NCBI GenBank assembly: GCA_024229115.1
Contig: JAAEST010000053.1
Span: 124,001-188,000, forward strand
DNA length: 64,000 bases
Direction of reading: 5' to 3'
Source: Oligoflexia bacterium
GTDB lineage: Bacteria > Bdellovibrionota > Bacteriovoracia > Bacteriovoracales > Bacteriovoracaceae
Shown here piece after piece: positions 23,881-32,640 of the stretch. A program made the translations under genes and the position numbers. Position 1 is the stretch's first letter; the number at the start of each line of letters is the position of its first letter. The notes below the pieces were generated by a model, which was given only the letters and a program-made list of their open reading frames with translations, did not search any database and was not told the origin of the DNA.

Positions 23881-24076
23881 AGCCCACTGAAAAGATAAGA
23901 CCCATTCTATGAAACTTAGCTAATTGCTCACCACCTGATCTCTTCGCTAAAAGCTTAGTGATTGGCAATCTTTCAAAATCAAATTTAATAACCTCTAAAT
24001 ATACTCTTAAACTTGCAAGGCAAAGCAAACCTATCAAGACTTCTTGGCCAGGATTAAGTAAACTATTAAGTGACAT
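23843..24076 (-). CDS. Small membrane protein, unknown function
   Basis: 77 residues from ATG at 24076, preceded by GGGA six bases upstream; a longer reading from 24163 would run inside the divergent gene. It has two hydrophobic segments (LIGLLCLASLRVYL and MGLIFSVGFILLF) joined by a basic loop (KSRSGG-type), so a two-span inner-membrane protein is likely. Its 3' end overlaps the App1-like gene by 38 bases and its 5' end lies 24 bases from the divergent C45-like gene, so it is squeezed between larger genes. Genuine but not certain. Confidence 0.5.
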   Translation of the reverse strand: MSLNSLLNPGQEVLIGLLCLASLRVYLEVIKFDFERLPITKLLAKRSGGEQLAKFHRMGLIFSVGFILLFAPELLLS

Positions 24077-24100
24077 ATTCATTCCCAAGTTAGAGGTTAT

Positions 24101-25711
24101 ATGAAGGACAAATCCCTTCCCGTTATCAAACTTATCGGTGACGAACTTGAAAATTTTTATCAATTAGGGCTTAAAGACCGAGAGGATTATTTTGCCCTAT
24201 TAGACGCTTCCAAAGGGCTTATCGCCACACCTTGGGATCCCATTAACAAAGCCTTCGAAGGAGTCGCAAAACCTCTTATTAAAAGAATTTGGAAGGATTA
24301 TGATAGCTTTCACCAAAGAGTAGAATCTTATAGTGAAGGGCTCAATATTCACCCAGATGAAGTAAGCTTAAGTCTGCTAATACCTGAGTTAATGAGTTGT
24401 TTTCCAAAATGGCAGCCGGCAATTCCACCGAGGCTCCTTGGTTGCAGTAGTTATTTTGGTCTCTCAGAAGAAGGAAATATCCTACACGGAAGAATTCTGG
24501 ATTTTCCAATGATGAATAGCTTCGATACCCATGAAAGAGTTGTTCAACAAAGAATCGACGATCGTGTGATCACAAGTTTTGGAGCCGCAGGTTTTCCTTA
24601 TCCAAGTATCACCGCTTGCTCAAGTACGGGAATGACACTTTCTCTCCATCAAAAATTTACAAATATTTTTGATAAGAATGGAAGACCTATCTTTGATCTG
24701 ATTTATGATCTTTTAAAATATTGTTCAACTGAAGAAGATATTAAGTCCTATCTTAGCGAACAAAGGTCCATCACTTCTTGGTCACTATATATTTCACTAC
24801 AAAATAAAAAGGCCTTAGAAATAGAAATCTCTTCCGACAAACTTCATTATCGTGAGCATCAAATCACCAAGGACAATCCGTACTACCTTTGTAATTGCTT
24901 GCAAGATGAATCAATTAATCAAAGTGATTTTCAACCCTATGGCTTTAATGCTTATAATTCTGAAAGACAGGTTATCGCTGAGAAGAAACTCAAGTCATTA
25001 AAGAAAGTGAAAGTGAATTCTCAAAACTTTCTTAAAATGATGGCCTCTCCTTCACCTGTTAAAGATAACCCGAAGGATTTGACTGATCCACTCACCCCTT
25101 CATCGATTCAATCTATTGTCTTTGACCTTTCCCAAGAAAAAGTCTCACTCATTGCTGGTGCGGCTCCAAAGGTTTATCGAGACTGTGTGACTCATATCGA
25201 TGATATTTTCTCTGAGGCCATTGTCACTGAGAAGAAAGTTAAACCTTCTGAATATAATAATTCCATGTATGAAGGTATGAAACTTCTGATGCAGTCGCAA
25301 CTAGATCTTGAAAAGGAACAAGTTCATAGTGCTTATCATAATATCCAAATGGCCATTGATGAGTTTAAAGATACTCCTAAATATATTGAAGCGAAGTTTT
25401 TCTTTCTGGTGTATCAGGCACTTCATGAGGAACATAGAAGACAAAGAGAACAACTTCTCATTAAATTTAAAAAGATAAGAAGAACACTCCCTGTGAGGCT
25501 TGAAGATCACTGTGTCCTCTTCATTCATAAATTAGAAAGAGAACTTAATAGTAAGCTGACAACAACAATTGATGAAATTGAGAATGAGTCTTTACGAAAG
25601 GTTTACCAACTAGATGAGAAAATCAAGCTTGGTATTGTTAGAAGTTTAACAAATAAGCTGATTTTCCCACGAGTTGATATTAGCGATATTATCTACGCCT
25701 ATGTAAAATAG
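24101..25711 (+). CDS. C45-like Ntn-hydrolase/acyltransferase with helical C-terminal domain
   Basis: 536 residues from ATG at 24101 with AGAGG upstream; no signal peptide. Residues 112-137 read LLGCSSYFGL...LHGRILDFP, the pattern of peptidase C45/acyl-CoA:6-APA acyltransferase-type Ntn hydrolases in which Cys (C115) becomes the N-terminal nucleophile after self-cleavage. Downstream parts fit (FGAAGFPYPSITACSSTGMTLSLH near 166-190, then SLYISLQNKKALEIE). Some 114 residues before the Cys would be removed on maturation. From about 395 to the end is an added helical domain rich in Glu and Arg that I do not recognise. Possible substrates include amides or acyl amino acids. Catalytic activity is inferred. 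Confidence 0.65.
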   Translation: MKDKSLPVIKLIGDELENFYQLGLKDREDYFALLDASKGLIATPWDPINKAFEGVAKPLIKRIWKDYDSFHQRVESYSEGLNIHPDEVSLSLLIPELMSCFPKWQPAIPPRLLGCSSYFGLSEEGNILHGRILDFPMMNSFDTHERVVQQRIDDRVITSFGAAGFPYPSITACSSTGMTLSLHQKFTNIFDKNGRPIFDLIYDLLKYCSTEEDIKSYLSEQRSITSWSLYISLQNKKALEIEISSDKLHYREHQITKDNPYYLCNCLQDESINQSDFQPYGFNAYNSERQVIAEKKLKSLKKVKVNSQNFLKMMASPSPVKDNPKDLTDPLTPSSIQSIVFDLSQEKVSLIAGAAPKVYRDCVTHIDDIFSEAIVTEKKVKPSEYNNSMYEGMKLLMQSQLDLEKEQVHSAYHNIQMAIDEFKDTPKYIEAKFFFLVYQALHEEHRRQREQLLIKFKKIRRTLPVRLEDHCVLFIHKLERELNSKLTTTIDEIENESLRKVYQLDEKIKLGIVRSLTNKLIFPRVDISDIIYAYVK

Positions 25712-25714
25712 CCT

Positions 25715-25731
25715 CAAAAGCGCAGCTTTTG
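25715..25731. terminator. Hairpin between convergent genes
   Basis: CAAAAGC (25715-25721) and GCTTTTG (25725-25731) form a 7-bp stem with a 3-base loop, exactly between the stop of the C45-like gene and the stop of the Cys-repeat gene. It could serve as a bidirectional terminator, but there is no T run on either strand. Confidence 0.45.
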
Positions 25732-25733
25732 CA

Positions 25734-26153
25734 CTACTGACGATTGATATATCTTTCGATCGATCTAAAGTTAGAATTTACACATGAGATGTAGAAATAA
25801 TCTAGCTCTCTTCCAAAATTAGAACAGTACTGAAGATAAACTCCATTTTGAAGATCTCTTTCCACAGTGTTGAAGTTATTTCTGATACAGCTTGTGTAAC
25901 TGAAGCTTACGTCTGAACCAATATTTGAACAGTACATGTAAAAAGAGTTATTTAATTCTCTTTTGATAGCATCAAAGTTTCTGTTCACACATGATTGGAA
26001 AGCAAAAGAAACACCCTGCCCGTAATTTGAACAGTGGCTTAAAAAAATCATCTTATCATTAGCTTCTTGGTTGTCTTGCTCGTAAGAATGAGCCGTTGAA
26101 GTTAATGCAAATACAGATAAAACTACTAGTGAAAGTTTAATTAACTTTTTCAT
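25734..26153 (-). CDS. Small exported protein with three Cys-framed repeats
   Basis: 139 residues with a signal peptide (residues 1-23, LIKLSLVVLSVFALTSTAHS). The mature part is three copies of a 34-35-residue unit. Each contains CSN-[YIF]-G and a second Cys exactly 14 residues later: C41/C55, C75/C89 and C110/C124, followed by N-x-NF and a charged R/E stretch (VNRNFDAIKREL, IRNNFNTVERDL, VNSNFRSIERYI). The strict spacing points to one disulfide per repeat and a small solenoid or helical-bundle fold made in the periplasm or outside. No known family. Internal duplication of a short unit is the simplest origin. Confidence 0.75.
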   Translation of the reverse strand: MKKLIKLSLVVLSVFALTSTAHSYEQDNQEANDKMIFLSHCSNYGQGVSFAFQSCVNRNFDAIKRELNNSFYMYCSNIGSDVSFSYTSCIRNNFNTVERDLQNGVYLQYCSNFGRELDYFYISCVNSNFRSIERYINRQ

Positions 26154-26397
26154 CTCTACTCCTTGAAAATTATCTTAGTAAAATCATATAAAATTCGTTG
26201 TGAGGCTGACAACTCGCCAATAATACGTGACAGTACTTTTACTTTAGACATGTGTTTTCAAATACTTAGAATCGAAAAGTAAAAACCATTCTTTAAAAAT
26301 TTAGACCTGAATTAAAATAATAACATACGATTTTACTAAAGTATTTTCGTCTATTCTCCGATTAGCTAGTGATAACTATTTTTTTGAGGGCTTTACT

Positions 26398-27150
26398 TTG
26401 AAGATTAACCTTGTGCTTTTATTTTCATTACTATTATTAGCACAAAAGGCCTATAGCTTTGATAGTTACGATCACATCCTTCTTGATAAAAATGCCAGCT
26501 TTAAATTATGTGGAGAACTTCCCTACCAAAGAGTAAGAAGAGATTGCACTTCTCTTTCGGGAATGGAATTTAAAGAATGCCTCGAAAGGGAGAAAAATGA
26601 TCCCATGCTGGTAGAGCAAGAAGGTAAAGAGTATCTCTGTGTTAATAGTGAATCAAAGAAAGGTGCCGAGATCCTTGAGAATTATTTAATCAACAGTAAA
26701 GAAACCAATGGCTGCATGGTAAAAAATATTGAGTCTCTCTATGGCAGTATAATCCAAAAAAATAATTTCAAAAAAATGTTTGATGAATATGAAGAGATCT
26801 TAGGTAAACCTATTAAGCTCTCTTATGGAATCGATACTAAGAACTCTGTCGCTTTCTTACAGATGGACTTTAATGAAGTTGCCATTCCTGGCTATAGTAG
26901 AAATAGCTTAGAATTAAGCTGGAGTGTCTTTAGTGAGAAAGGACCTTGCTCCAAATGGAATAACCAAGTTATCCATAAGAAGATGAGTAAAGAGCTTACA
27001 AATATCACTATGATTATGGGAACCAAAAAGAAGTTTGATCCCCTTGAAGGGGCCACCAGACAGATTGCCGATGAAGGTGTCTATGATGGAAACCGTTTTG
27101 GAGGGCAAATAGAAAATTCAGACCGTCGCCTTCCGGCATCCGCTAATTAA
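26398..27150 (+). CDS. Exported protein of unknown function
   Basis: 250 residues. The start is TTG at 26398: GAGGG lies 7 bases upstream, and it begins a good signal peptide (LVLLFSLLLLAQKAYS). The mature part has several cysteines (KLCGELP, RDCTSLSG, ECLERE, LCVNSES, GCMVKN, GPCSKW) and a central region that could be a small alpha/beta fold. The last 40 residues are charged and probably loose. No family recognised. Its stop is adjacent to the stop of the convergent coiled-coil gene. The 244-base gap upstream (26154-26397) is AT-rich with no other structure I can support. Confidence 0.65.
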   Translation: MKINLVLLFSLLLLAQKAYSFDSYDHILLDKNASFKLCGELPYQRVRRDCTSLSGMEFKECLEREKNDPMLVEQEGKEYLCVNSESKKGAEILENYLINSKETNGCMVKNIESLYGSIIQKNNFKKMFDEYEEILGKPIKLSYGIDTKNSVAFLQMDFNEVAIPGYSRNSLELSWSVFSEKGPCSKWNNQVIHKKMSKELTNITMIMGTKKKFDPLEGATRQIADEGVYDGNRFGGQIENSDRRLPASAN

Positions 27151-27618
27151 TTACTGCCTACTCGATTGAAGAATTGAATCAATAAGAGCTTTCATAGAAG
27201 ACATATTCCCATTAATTCCCTTCAACTCTCCCTCAACTTTCTTATTCGTTTCGTTTTGGGCCTTTAAGAAATTATTCACATCAGCTAGATCTTTAGATGC
27301 CAAATCCTTGGCCATTTTACGCACGTCTTGAATTTCTTTTCTCAGGGCACTCATCTCTTCTTTAAGCTTCTTATTCTCGTCTCTCATCGCTTTGAGTTCA
27401 TCTTTTAAGGGATCAATCTTCTTATTAAGACTGGAGGTCAGAGACTTGTCCTTCTTCTCTATTTTAGAGCTCAATTTTGACAGATAGGACTCGATATCTC
27501 CGATTCGTTCATATTTATTCTTGCCCGCATTTTCCCCAGATTTATAGCCAAAGTCTTGGGCACTCACAGGTGACATAAAAAGTAGTAAAATTAATAACTT
27601 ATTCATTAGATCTTTCAT
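27151..27618 (-). CDS. Exported coiled-coil protein, unknown function
   Basis: 155 residues from ATG at 27618 (CAGGT upstream); an internal ATG at 27606 would also work. Residues 1-19 form a signal peptide (LLILLLFMSPVSA). Residues 35-120 are a charged coiled coil (KKIDPLKDELKAMRDEN, LKEEMSALRKEIQDVRKM) with heptad-like spacing and no proline in the core, and the tail (GINGNMSSMKALIDSIL) is less charged. It is probably an oligomeric periplasmic spacer protein; the role is unknown. It lies divergent from the serine hydrolase. Confidence 0.7.
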   Translation of the reverse strand: MKDLMNKLLILLLFMSPVSAQDFGYKSGENAGKNKYERIGDIESYLSKLSSKIEKKDKSLTSSLNKKIDPLKDELKAMRDENKKLKEEMSALRKEIQDVRKMAKDLASKDLADVNNFLKAQNETNKKVEGELKGINGNMSSMKALIDSILQSSRQ

Positions 27619-27683
27619 AGATACCTGCTGGGCGAAATGTTTTTATAAGTATATTATATCTCAAAATCATCTACGGAGAGAGA

Positions 27684-28766
27684 ATGTTTAAATTCATATT
27701 TAATCTATTGGTTTTATTTCTATCATTATCGAGTATGGCCAATTTTCAAGATGCTCTAGTGACTGAAAATAAAGAGCTTAAAGAACTAAAGAACTTTGTC
27801 TTTGGTGAGTCAAATATTCATTCATCTAATGCTCTACTCATCATTAAAGATGGCAAGGTTATTGTCGAAGAATATAAGAATGGTTTTCATAAAGAAAAAC
27901 CCCATCGTATTTGGAGTATCTCTAAATCATTTTCTAGTGCTCTTATGGGAATGGCCATTGATCAGAAAATACTCACACTTGATGAAAAGGTTCACGATAC
28001 TTATCCCCTCACTAAAGAAAAAGGTTACTATAAAGAGTTAACCATTAAACACCTTATGCAAATGTCCTCAGGTTTTGAGTGGAGTGAAGGTTATGAAAAT
28101 AATCCTCTCAAAAGTAATGTCATTGATATGCTCTTTATTAATAACTATCGCGACATGGCCACATACACTTCGCAAAGACCTTTTGCTCATAGACCAGGCA
28201 AACAATTTAATTATTCAAGCGGTGAGACAAATCTTATGATGGGTATTCTCCGTAAAAAATTAGGGGCCAAGTATGAAAACTATCCTTGGGAACAATTATT
28301 TCAACCGCTAGGTATGAAAAATATCACATGGGAAAGAGATCAAGCCGGTACTTATGTTGGAAGTAGCTACCTTTATATGAGTGCCAGAGACCTGGCCAAG
28401 TTTGGTCAACTCTATCTTCAAAAAGGCAAATGGAATGATAAGCAGTTATTGAAAGAAAGCTTTGTTGATGAAAGTGTAAAACTTGTGCCTGCCTTTGAAA
28501 AAACTATCCTTAAAGGCGAAGACAATGCTCAAGGCTACGGTTATCAGTGGTGGCTCAATAAAGATCTCCCAATAAAGAAATTAAAGAGACCATACCCGGC
28601 ACTGGCCGAAAGTGCTTACTTTGGTCTCGGTCATCATGGCCAAACACTGATTGTCATTCCAGAGTTCAATGCCGTGGTTGTTCGCTATGGTTCTGATAAG
28701 CAAGGGGCCTTCGATAGAAAAATATTTACCGATAAACTCGCACCATTTTTTAAATCATTACAATAG
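27684..28766 (+). CDS. Exported serine hydrolase of the class C beta-lactamase family
   Basis: 360 residues with a signal peptide (residues 1-19). Family signatures: SISKS (S-x-x-K; nucleophile near residue 79), FNYSSGE (the Tyr-x-Ser/Asn motif), and GLGHHGQ (His-x-Gly) near 315. The region between holds LTIKHLMQMSSGFEW, standard for these proteins. Members act as esterases, D-aminopeptidases or penicillin-binding-protein-like enzymes; true beta-lactamase activity is not implied, and the substrate cannot be read here. GGAGAG precedes the ATG at 27684. A small lipoprotein begins 8 bases after its stop and may be co-transcribed. Confidence 0.85.
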   Translation: MFKFIFNLLVLFLSLSSMANFQDALVTENKELKELKNFVFGESNIHSSNALLIIKDGKVIVEEYKNGFHKEKPHRIWSISKSFSSALMGMAIDQKILTLDEKVHDTYPLTKEKGYYKELTIKHLMQMSSGFEWSEGYENNPLKSNVIDMLFINNYRDMATYTSQRPFAHRPGKQFNYSSGETNLMMGILRKKLGAKYENYPWEQLFQPLGMKNITWERDQAGTYVGSSYLYMSARDLAKFGQLYLQKGKWNDKQLLKESFVDESVKLVPAFEKTILKGEDNAQGYGYQWWLNKDLPIKKLKRPYPALAESAYFGLGHHGQTLIVIPEFNAVVVRYGSDKQGAFDRKIFTDKLAPFFKSLQ

Positions 28767-28773
28767 AGATGTT

Positions 28774-29049
28774 ATGAAACTATATATTTTAATTCTCCCT
28801 CTTCTTCTACTTTCGAGCTGCGACTTTCCTAAAGTCATCCCTTCAACCTTTGCCAAGGACTATTGCAGTTGTCGTTTTGTTGTAGGACAGTCGAAAGATT
28901 ATTGTCTGATGTACGCTAAGCAAATCGTCTCTCCCACTTCATGGAGTGAGGATGCTAATAAGAAAGAAATTGTGGCAAAGTTTTTAACGAAGAAAACAAG
29001 AGTTAAATTTTTAAATCAGAAGTTTGGCTGCCAGATCCAAGAGAACTAA
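28774..29049 (+). CDS. Small lipoprotein, unknown function
   Basis: 91 residues from ATG at 28774; this start gives a lipoprotein signal with lipobox LLSSC (C16) after a Leu-rich core. The mature 75 residues contain three more cysteines (DYCSCRF, DYCLMY, FGCQIQ) and are basic. It begins 8 bases after the serine hydrolase stop, with no gap large enough for a promoter, so the two probably form one transcript. No family recognised. Confidence 0.7.
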   Translation: MKLYILILPLLLLSSCDFPKVIPSTFAKDYCSCRFVVGQSKDYCLMYAKQIVSPTSWSEDANKKEIVAKFLTKKTRVKFLNQKFGCQIQEN

Positions 29050-29057
29050 AAAGAAAA

Positions 29058-29255
29058 TTAGACAATATCGAGTTCTTTATTCTTATCACTATTTAAGAGC
29101 TCAACCCTCTTATCCATAAGCTTTTCTTGAAGCCTATCCTTCTTTTCCTTCTTGGTATTAAGCTCATCATTCGTGGCCTGCATCTTCGGTGGAAGATAGG
29201 GATAGGTCACATAGGGGTGATCGGGAGTAAATAATTTCTTTACGTTTAAGGCCAT
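29058..29255 (-). CDS. Small charged protein, unknown function
   Basis: 65 residues from ATG at 29255, preceded by AGG. The N-terminus (VKKLFTPDHPYVTYPYLPP) is Pro/Tyr-rich and the C-terminal half is a charged helix (KKEKKDRLQEKLMDKRV). No signal peptide. It is convergent with the small lipoprotein and otherwise isolated. Codon use and the intact frame make it plausible, but it is short. Confidence 0.45.
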   Translation of the reverse strand: MALNVKKLFTPDHPYVTYPYLPPKMQATNDELNTKKEKKDRLQEKLMDKRVELLNSDKNKELDIV

Positions 29256-29346
29256 GGCCTATCTTATGACGGCACAGGTTCCTATTAAAAATCAATAATT
29301 TAAAGCATCAAAAAGAATATGAGGAATAGATATTTTGGCCTAATAA

Positions 29347-30687
29347 CTAGGCAGCTTGCTCTGAATCGGGCTCACTCTCTAATATTGCGTTGGAATGAAC
29401 CACTGGGAAATTCATGATAATCTCTGTCCCATGATTATCTGGGTGACTATCTTGATCCCTAGAAATGATATTAATTGTTCCATTGAACTTTTCAACATAG
29501 CTTTTTACTAGAGGCATACCAAAGCCTGTTCCTGTTTCACCATTCGTCCCCGATCTGGTGGTCTTCTTATCTTGCTGAAAAATAATTTGTTGAAGATGGG
29601 TAGGAATTCCAATCCCAAAGTCTTTAACTGAAATCTCTAAACGATCATGATCAACACAACGAGACTTCACTAAGATCTTCCCTCCCTCAAAAGAGAATTT
29701 AATAGCATTCGTTATTAAATTCATCAGAATTTGATTTGTGAAAGATTTCTGATCGGCATGGAAAATACAGCTTCCTTCATCGTGCTCAAAGTTAAGAGTC
29801 AGGTTTTTAGCGACTAATCTCTCCTCTAAATCTTCTTTCACACTATCCACCGCTGCTTCTAAGCAAACAGGTTCCAATTGAAACTCTCTCTTTCCAGAAT
29901 TAACAGCTTCGTTTTCTCTAATGAGAGTAATCATCTCAGACTGAGTTTGAACAGAACGTAGAAGTCGATCAATTCTATCCATCAGGATATTCTCTTCTAA
30001 AGGTCCACTCTTCGCTTCTTTCTTTAATTTACGAAGTCGTCCTTGAAAGATCACAACCTGATTGGCAAGATCATGACAAAGAACTTTTAAAAGCTTCTTT
30101 CTCTCGTCCCCTAATTTTATCATTTTAATTCTTTGAGTTTTTATTTGCGATTTAACCTTTTCTTCTTCAATTAAGGATTTAAACTTTACAACAACTCCAT
30201 AGGCACAAGAAAGAATGAGAGCAATAAAGAATAAGGTTGAAGAGATAATCTCAATATCCGTGAAGTGATGTTCTGAGTAGAGAGGATAAAGCCCTACAAT
30301 GGTCGTCACAATAATTGTTGGCAGAAAATGCTTGAACTCAGCAGTGGCCACTAATTCATAGGTCATTAGAATCGTCGTAAAACCAACCAAGTAAGGAAGC
30401 TTTGTTTGAGCAAAGGCCAAAAAACCTGCGATCATAGAAGCACAGACAAAAACTGATAATGACATGATTGGGATATGTATTTTCTTATACCATGCTTTAT
30501 TTCTAAAAAAGAAAGTCGAACCAAAGACTACAGCATAAGTAATTCGAGAGATAAGAAATTCAATTTTAAGAGGTTCATTAAGATAGAAATCTAAAGGTGA
30601 CCAAAGGAGAACTAGAATCGCAGCAAGCAAAGGTACGACTGAATTCGATTTATAAAATGAATTGTAAACGTCTCTTTGATAATCCAC
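29347..30687 (-). CDS. Membrane sensor histidine kinase
   Basis: 446 residues. Residues 16-165 hold about six membrane segments, making a compact membrane sensor with no large loop. Then comes a linker and the kinase core: VLCHDLANQV with phospho-acceptor H205, an N box LMNLITNAIKFS near 325, G1 KDFGIGIPTHLQ near 365 and G2 GTGFGMPLVKSYVEKF near 395. It should phosphorylate a response regulator; none is next to it, so it is an orphan kinase. A 16-bp FNR/CRP-like palindrome lies about 84 bases upstream of its start. Two other proteins in the window (33603-34388 and 38217-38837) look like separate halves of the same kind of kinase. Confidence 0.85.
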   Translation of the reverse strand: MDYQRDVYNSFYKSNSVVPLLAAILVLLWSPLDFYLNEPLKIEFLISRITYAVVFGSTFFFRNKAWYKKIHIPIMSLSVFVCASMIAGFLAFAQTKLPYLVGFTTILMTYELVATAEFKHFLPTIIVTTIVGLYPLYSEHHFTDIEIISSTLFFIALILSCAYGVVVKFKSLIEEEKVKSQIKTQRIKMIKLGDERKKLLKVLCHDLANQVVIFQGRLRKLKKEAKSGPLEENILMDRIDRLLRSVQTQSEMITLIRENEAVNSGKREFQLEPVCLEAAVDSVKEDLEERLVAKNLTLNFEHDEGSCIFHADQKSFTNQILMNLITNAIKFSFEGGKILVKSRCVDHDRLEISVKDFGIGIPTHLQQIIFQQDKKTTRSGTNGETGTGFGMPLVKSYVEKFNGTINIISRDQDSHPDNHGTEIIMNFPVVHSNAILESEPDSEQAA

Positions 30688-30770
30688 GTAAGCCCTATTC
30701 TAGTTCCCTTTAGTTAATTTTTTATCGGTTTATTTTACCTTTTCACCTAAATTTATTTATGCATTTTTTT

Positions 30771-30786
30771 TATGATTTAAATCATA
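30771..30786. promoter_or_regulatory. 16-bp palindrome, FNR/CRP-family operator candidate
   Basis: TATGATTTAAATCATA is a perfect palindrome containing TGAT-N4-ATCA, the core of FNR-type binding sites (TTGAT-N4-ATCAA). It lies 84-99 bases upstream of the histidine kinase start and about 16 bases past the stop of the C25 peptidase gene. Control of the kinase gene is the likely role; AT-rich chance palindromes are the alternative. Confidence 0.4.
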
Positions 30787-30801
30787 TTTATTTACGAAAA
30801 A

Positions 30802-32436
30802 TTAATAACTTGGGGCCTCTAGTGAAGGATCTCCGAACAAATGATACCAACGAAGGTTCTCTAATGCCGCTTCAGGATCGTCGTAAGTTTCAATTAAATG
30901 AAGCTGACCATCCATAATCACCTGACCTAAAGACTTCCCTTCATTCTTAGCAATTGATTCATTGATAGCAATGGCCATAATCGCAGGAGGATCCCAACTG
31001 ATATCCACACTCCCACCATAGTAAGCAACAGCTCCAACCGGACGACCATTACTTGTTTCATTCATAAATCTCTCACCTAAACGATTTGTGTAATTGAAAC
31101 GCCCATTCTGGCAAGCGACATCAACAATGATTGGCTTCACGGCCCCTGGTCTTAGATTCTTAATATCTCTTGAGTGATACTCACCCGTTGAAATATTTGG
31201 CCATGAATCACCAATACCGTGACCAATATAGTTTAAGAAAATTGCACCATCACTAATTCTTTGATTAATATTAGCAACCGTAGAGTCACCTGCTGCTTGC
31301 ATAAAATAAGTGGCTTCATGACCAAGGTCCCTTACTAGTGGATTGATCATTGACTGAACATATTCTTCATCAGATGGATCCCAACCTTCGTTACTAGCAA
31401 TTCCAATATGAGTCTTTGCTCCCGCACTATTATCCCAACTTTGGTTCGTATACTCTCTCATCTTGGCCACTTGATTAACTACTTCTTTATTTGTCTGGGC
31501 CACAATTCTTCCATAGAAAACATCAGGAATTTTATCGCCTTCTCCACCCATTAAGAAGTTAGGATAGTCTGAAGGTGTCACAGTTGAAGAAGAAGTCTGA
31601 ACATAGTGAGACGGGAAAAGATCCTCATGCCCTACAAAGACAGAGTATCCAAAAGATTCCTCGTTATACTTTCCTTGAACAAAGGCCTTCACATCGTCAG
31701 CTGTCTTACCAATCGTACTTAGAGCATAGGCCTCAACTTCAAAACCTTGCGATCTCTTATAATCAATAAATTCATTTGCTCCACTAGCAAGTGAATCTGC
31801 ATAGAGAACAAGAAATTTTTCATTCGCATTTACTTCTAAGCTTTCAAGCTCAAGAGCACCTTCAATTTCAACTTTCATATTAGGATAAACTTGGAGGGCA
31901 TTTTGAAAATCATAAGTAGCAGGACGAACGATAACTTTCGAAACATGACGTCCATTAAGATCACCTAGGTACTTAACTTCTACTTTATCGAGACCATTTT
32001 GATAGACATTTTCATTCATAAAGAAAGTTTCCGTCTCATCTTCCTTAGCACAACGACATGGTTTTAATTGAGCAGGTGAAGGAAGATAATTAAATTGATG
32101 AGCTTCTCCTTCATCAACCTTGAGATTGAAATCTCCTGGTCTCCCCTCTACTAGAACTGAGTAGTATGGAAGTGCTGGATAACCAACTTTCTTAGAAGTT
32201 TCTAGCCCCTTAACTTTCAATTTTTGAAAGTCGTCTTTATAAGGAGCAAGTTTCTGAACCCCAACATCCATTTTCTTTAAATGGAATTTTACCTGGAGAG
32301 AATTATTTATCCACTCTTTACGCACAGTGTTGTTTTCAACTAGACTGTGATTATTGAAATAAATTGTTTGCGCTTGAACTAATGTTGAGAAACCAGCAAT
32401 TAAGGCCAAGCGACCAATAAGCGTAAGCTTTTTCAT
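30802..32436 (-). CDS. Exported C25 (gingipain-type) cysteine peptidase
   Basis: 544 residues from ATG at 32436, with GGTGG six bases upstream; a TTG 12 bases earlier lies at that site. Signal peptide to about residue 23 (LIGRLALIAGFSTLVQA). Residues 30-200 form a propeptide-like region with strands. The catalytic part matches peptidase family C25: FYGRIVAQT near 300, NYIGHGIGDSW with His at about 406, and VDVACQNGRF with Cys at about 442, the Cys-His dyad of gingipains, which cut after Arg or Lys. The end (YHLFGDPSLEAPSY) is typical. No type IX secretion marker is visible at the C-terminus, so the secretion route is unclear. Confidence 0.85.
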   Translation of the reverse strand: MKKLTLIGRLALIAGFSTLVQAQTIYFNNHSLVENNTVRKEWINNSLQVKFHLKKMDVGVQKLAPYKDDFQKLKVKGLETSKKVGYPALPYYSVLVEGRPGDFNLKVDEGEAHQFNYLPSPAQLKPCRCAKEDETETFFMNENVYQNGLDKVEVKYLGDLNGRHVSKVIVRPATYDFQNALQVYPNMKVEIEGALELESLEVNANEKFLVLYADSLASGANEFIDYKRSQGFEVEAYALSTIGKTADDVKAFVQGKYNEESFGYSVFVGHEDLFPSHYVQTSSSTVTPSDYPNFLMGGEGDKIPDVFYGRIVAQTNKEVVNQVAKMREYTNQSWDNSAGAKTHIGIASNEGWDPSDEEYVQSMINPLVRDLGHEATYFMQAAGDSTVANINQRISDGAIFLNYIGHGIGDSWPNISTGEYHSRDIKNLRPGAVKPIIVDVACQNGRFNYTNRLGERFMNETSNGRPVGAVAYYGGSVDISWDPPAIMAIAINESIAKNEGKSLGQVIMDGQLHLIETYDDPEAALENLRWYHLFGDPSLEAPSY

Positions 32437-32480
32437 AGATACCACCAAATTTTACGTTTTAACACTTAGCGGTATTCCAT

Positions 32481-32500
32481 GGACAAACTTGCATTTGTCC
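32481..32500. promoter_or_regulatory. Inverted repeat between the C25 peptidase and phnD
   Basis: GGACAAA (32481-32487) and TTTGTCC (32494-32500) form a perfect inverted repeat with a six-base spacer in the 204-base gap between two divergent genes. A second GGAATATATGTCC-like stretch follows about 20 bases later. It is a candidate operator for one or both genes. I could not see a convincing Pho box. Confidence 0.35.
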
Positions 32501-32640
32501 CGTTCATATTTACCTGACCGGAATATATGTCCAGTTTTTCACGACCAAACACAATCTTGACTAACCAAATCAAGTTAATAATGTTATCAGTCCATGAAAT
32601 TTAATTAATTTGAGTACAGACATATCACTAGGAGAATTTA

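Noticed and set aside
27684-28766. Antibiotic-resistance beta-lactamase
   Set aside because: The SxxK fold is shared by many esterases and peptidases; nothing in the sequence singles out beta-lactam hydrolysis.
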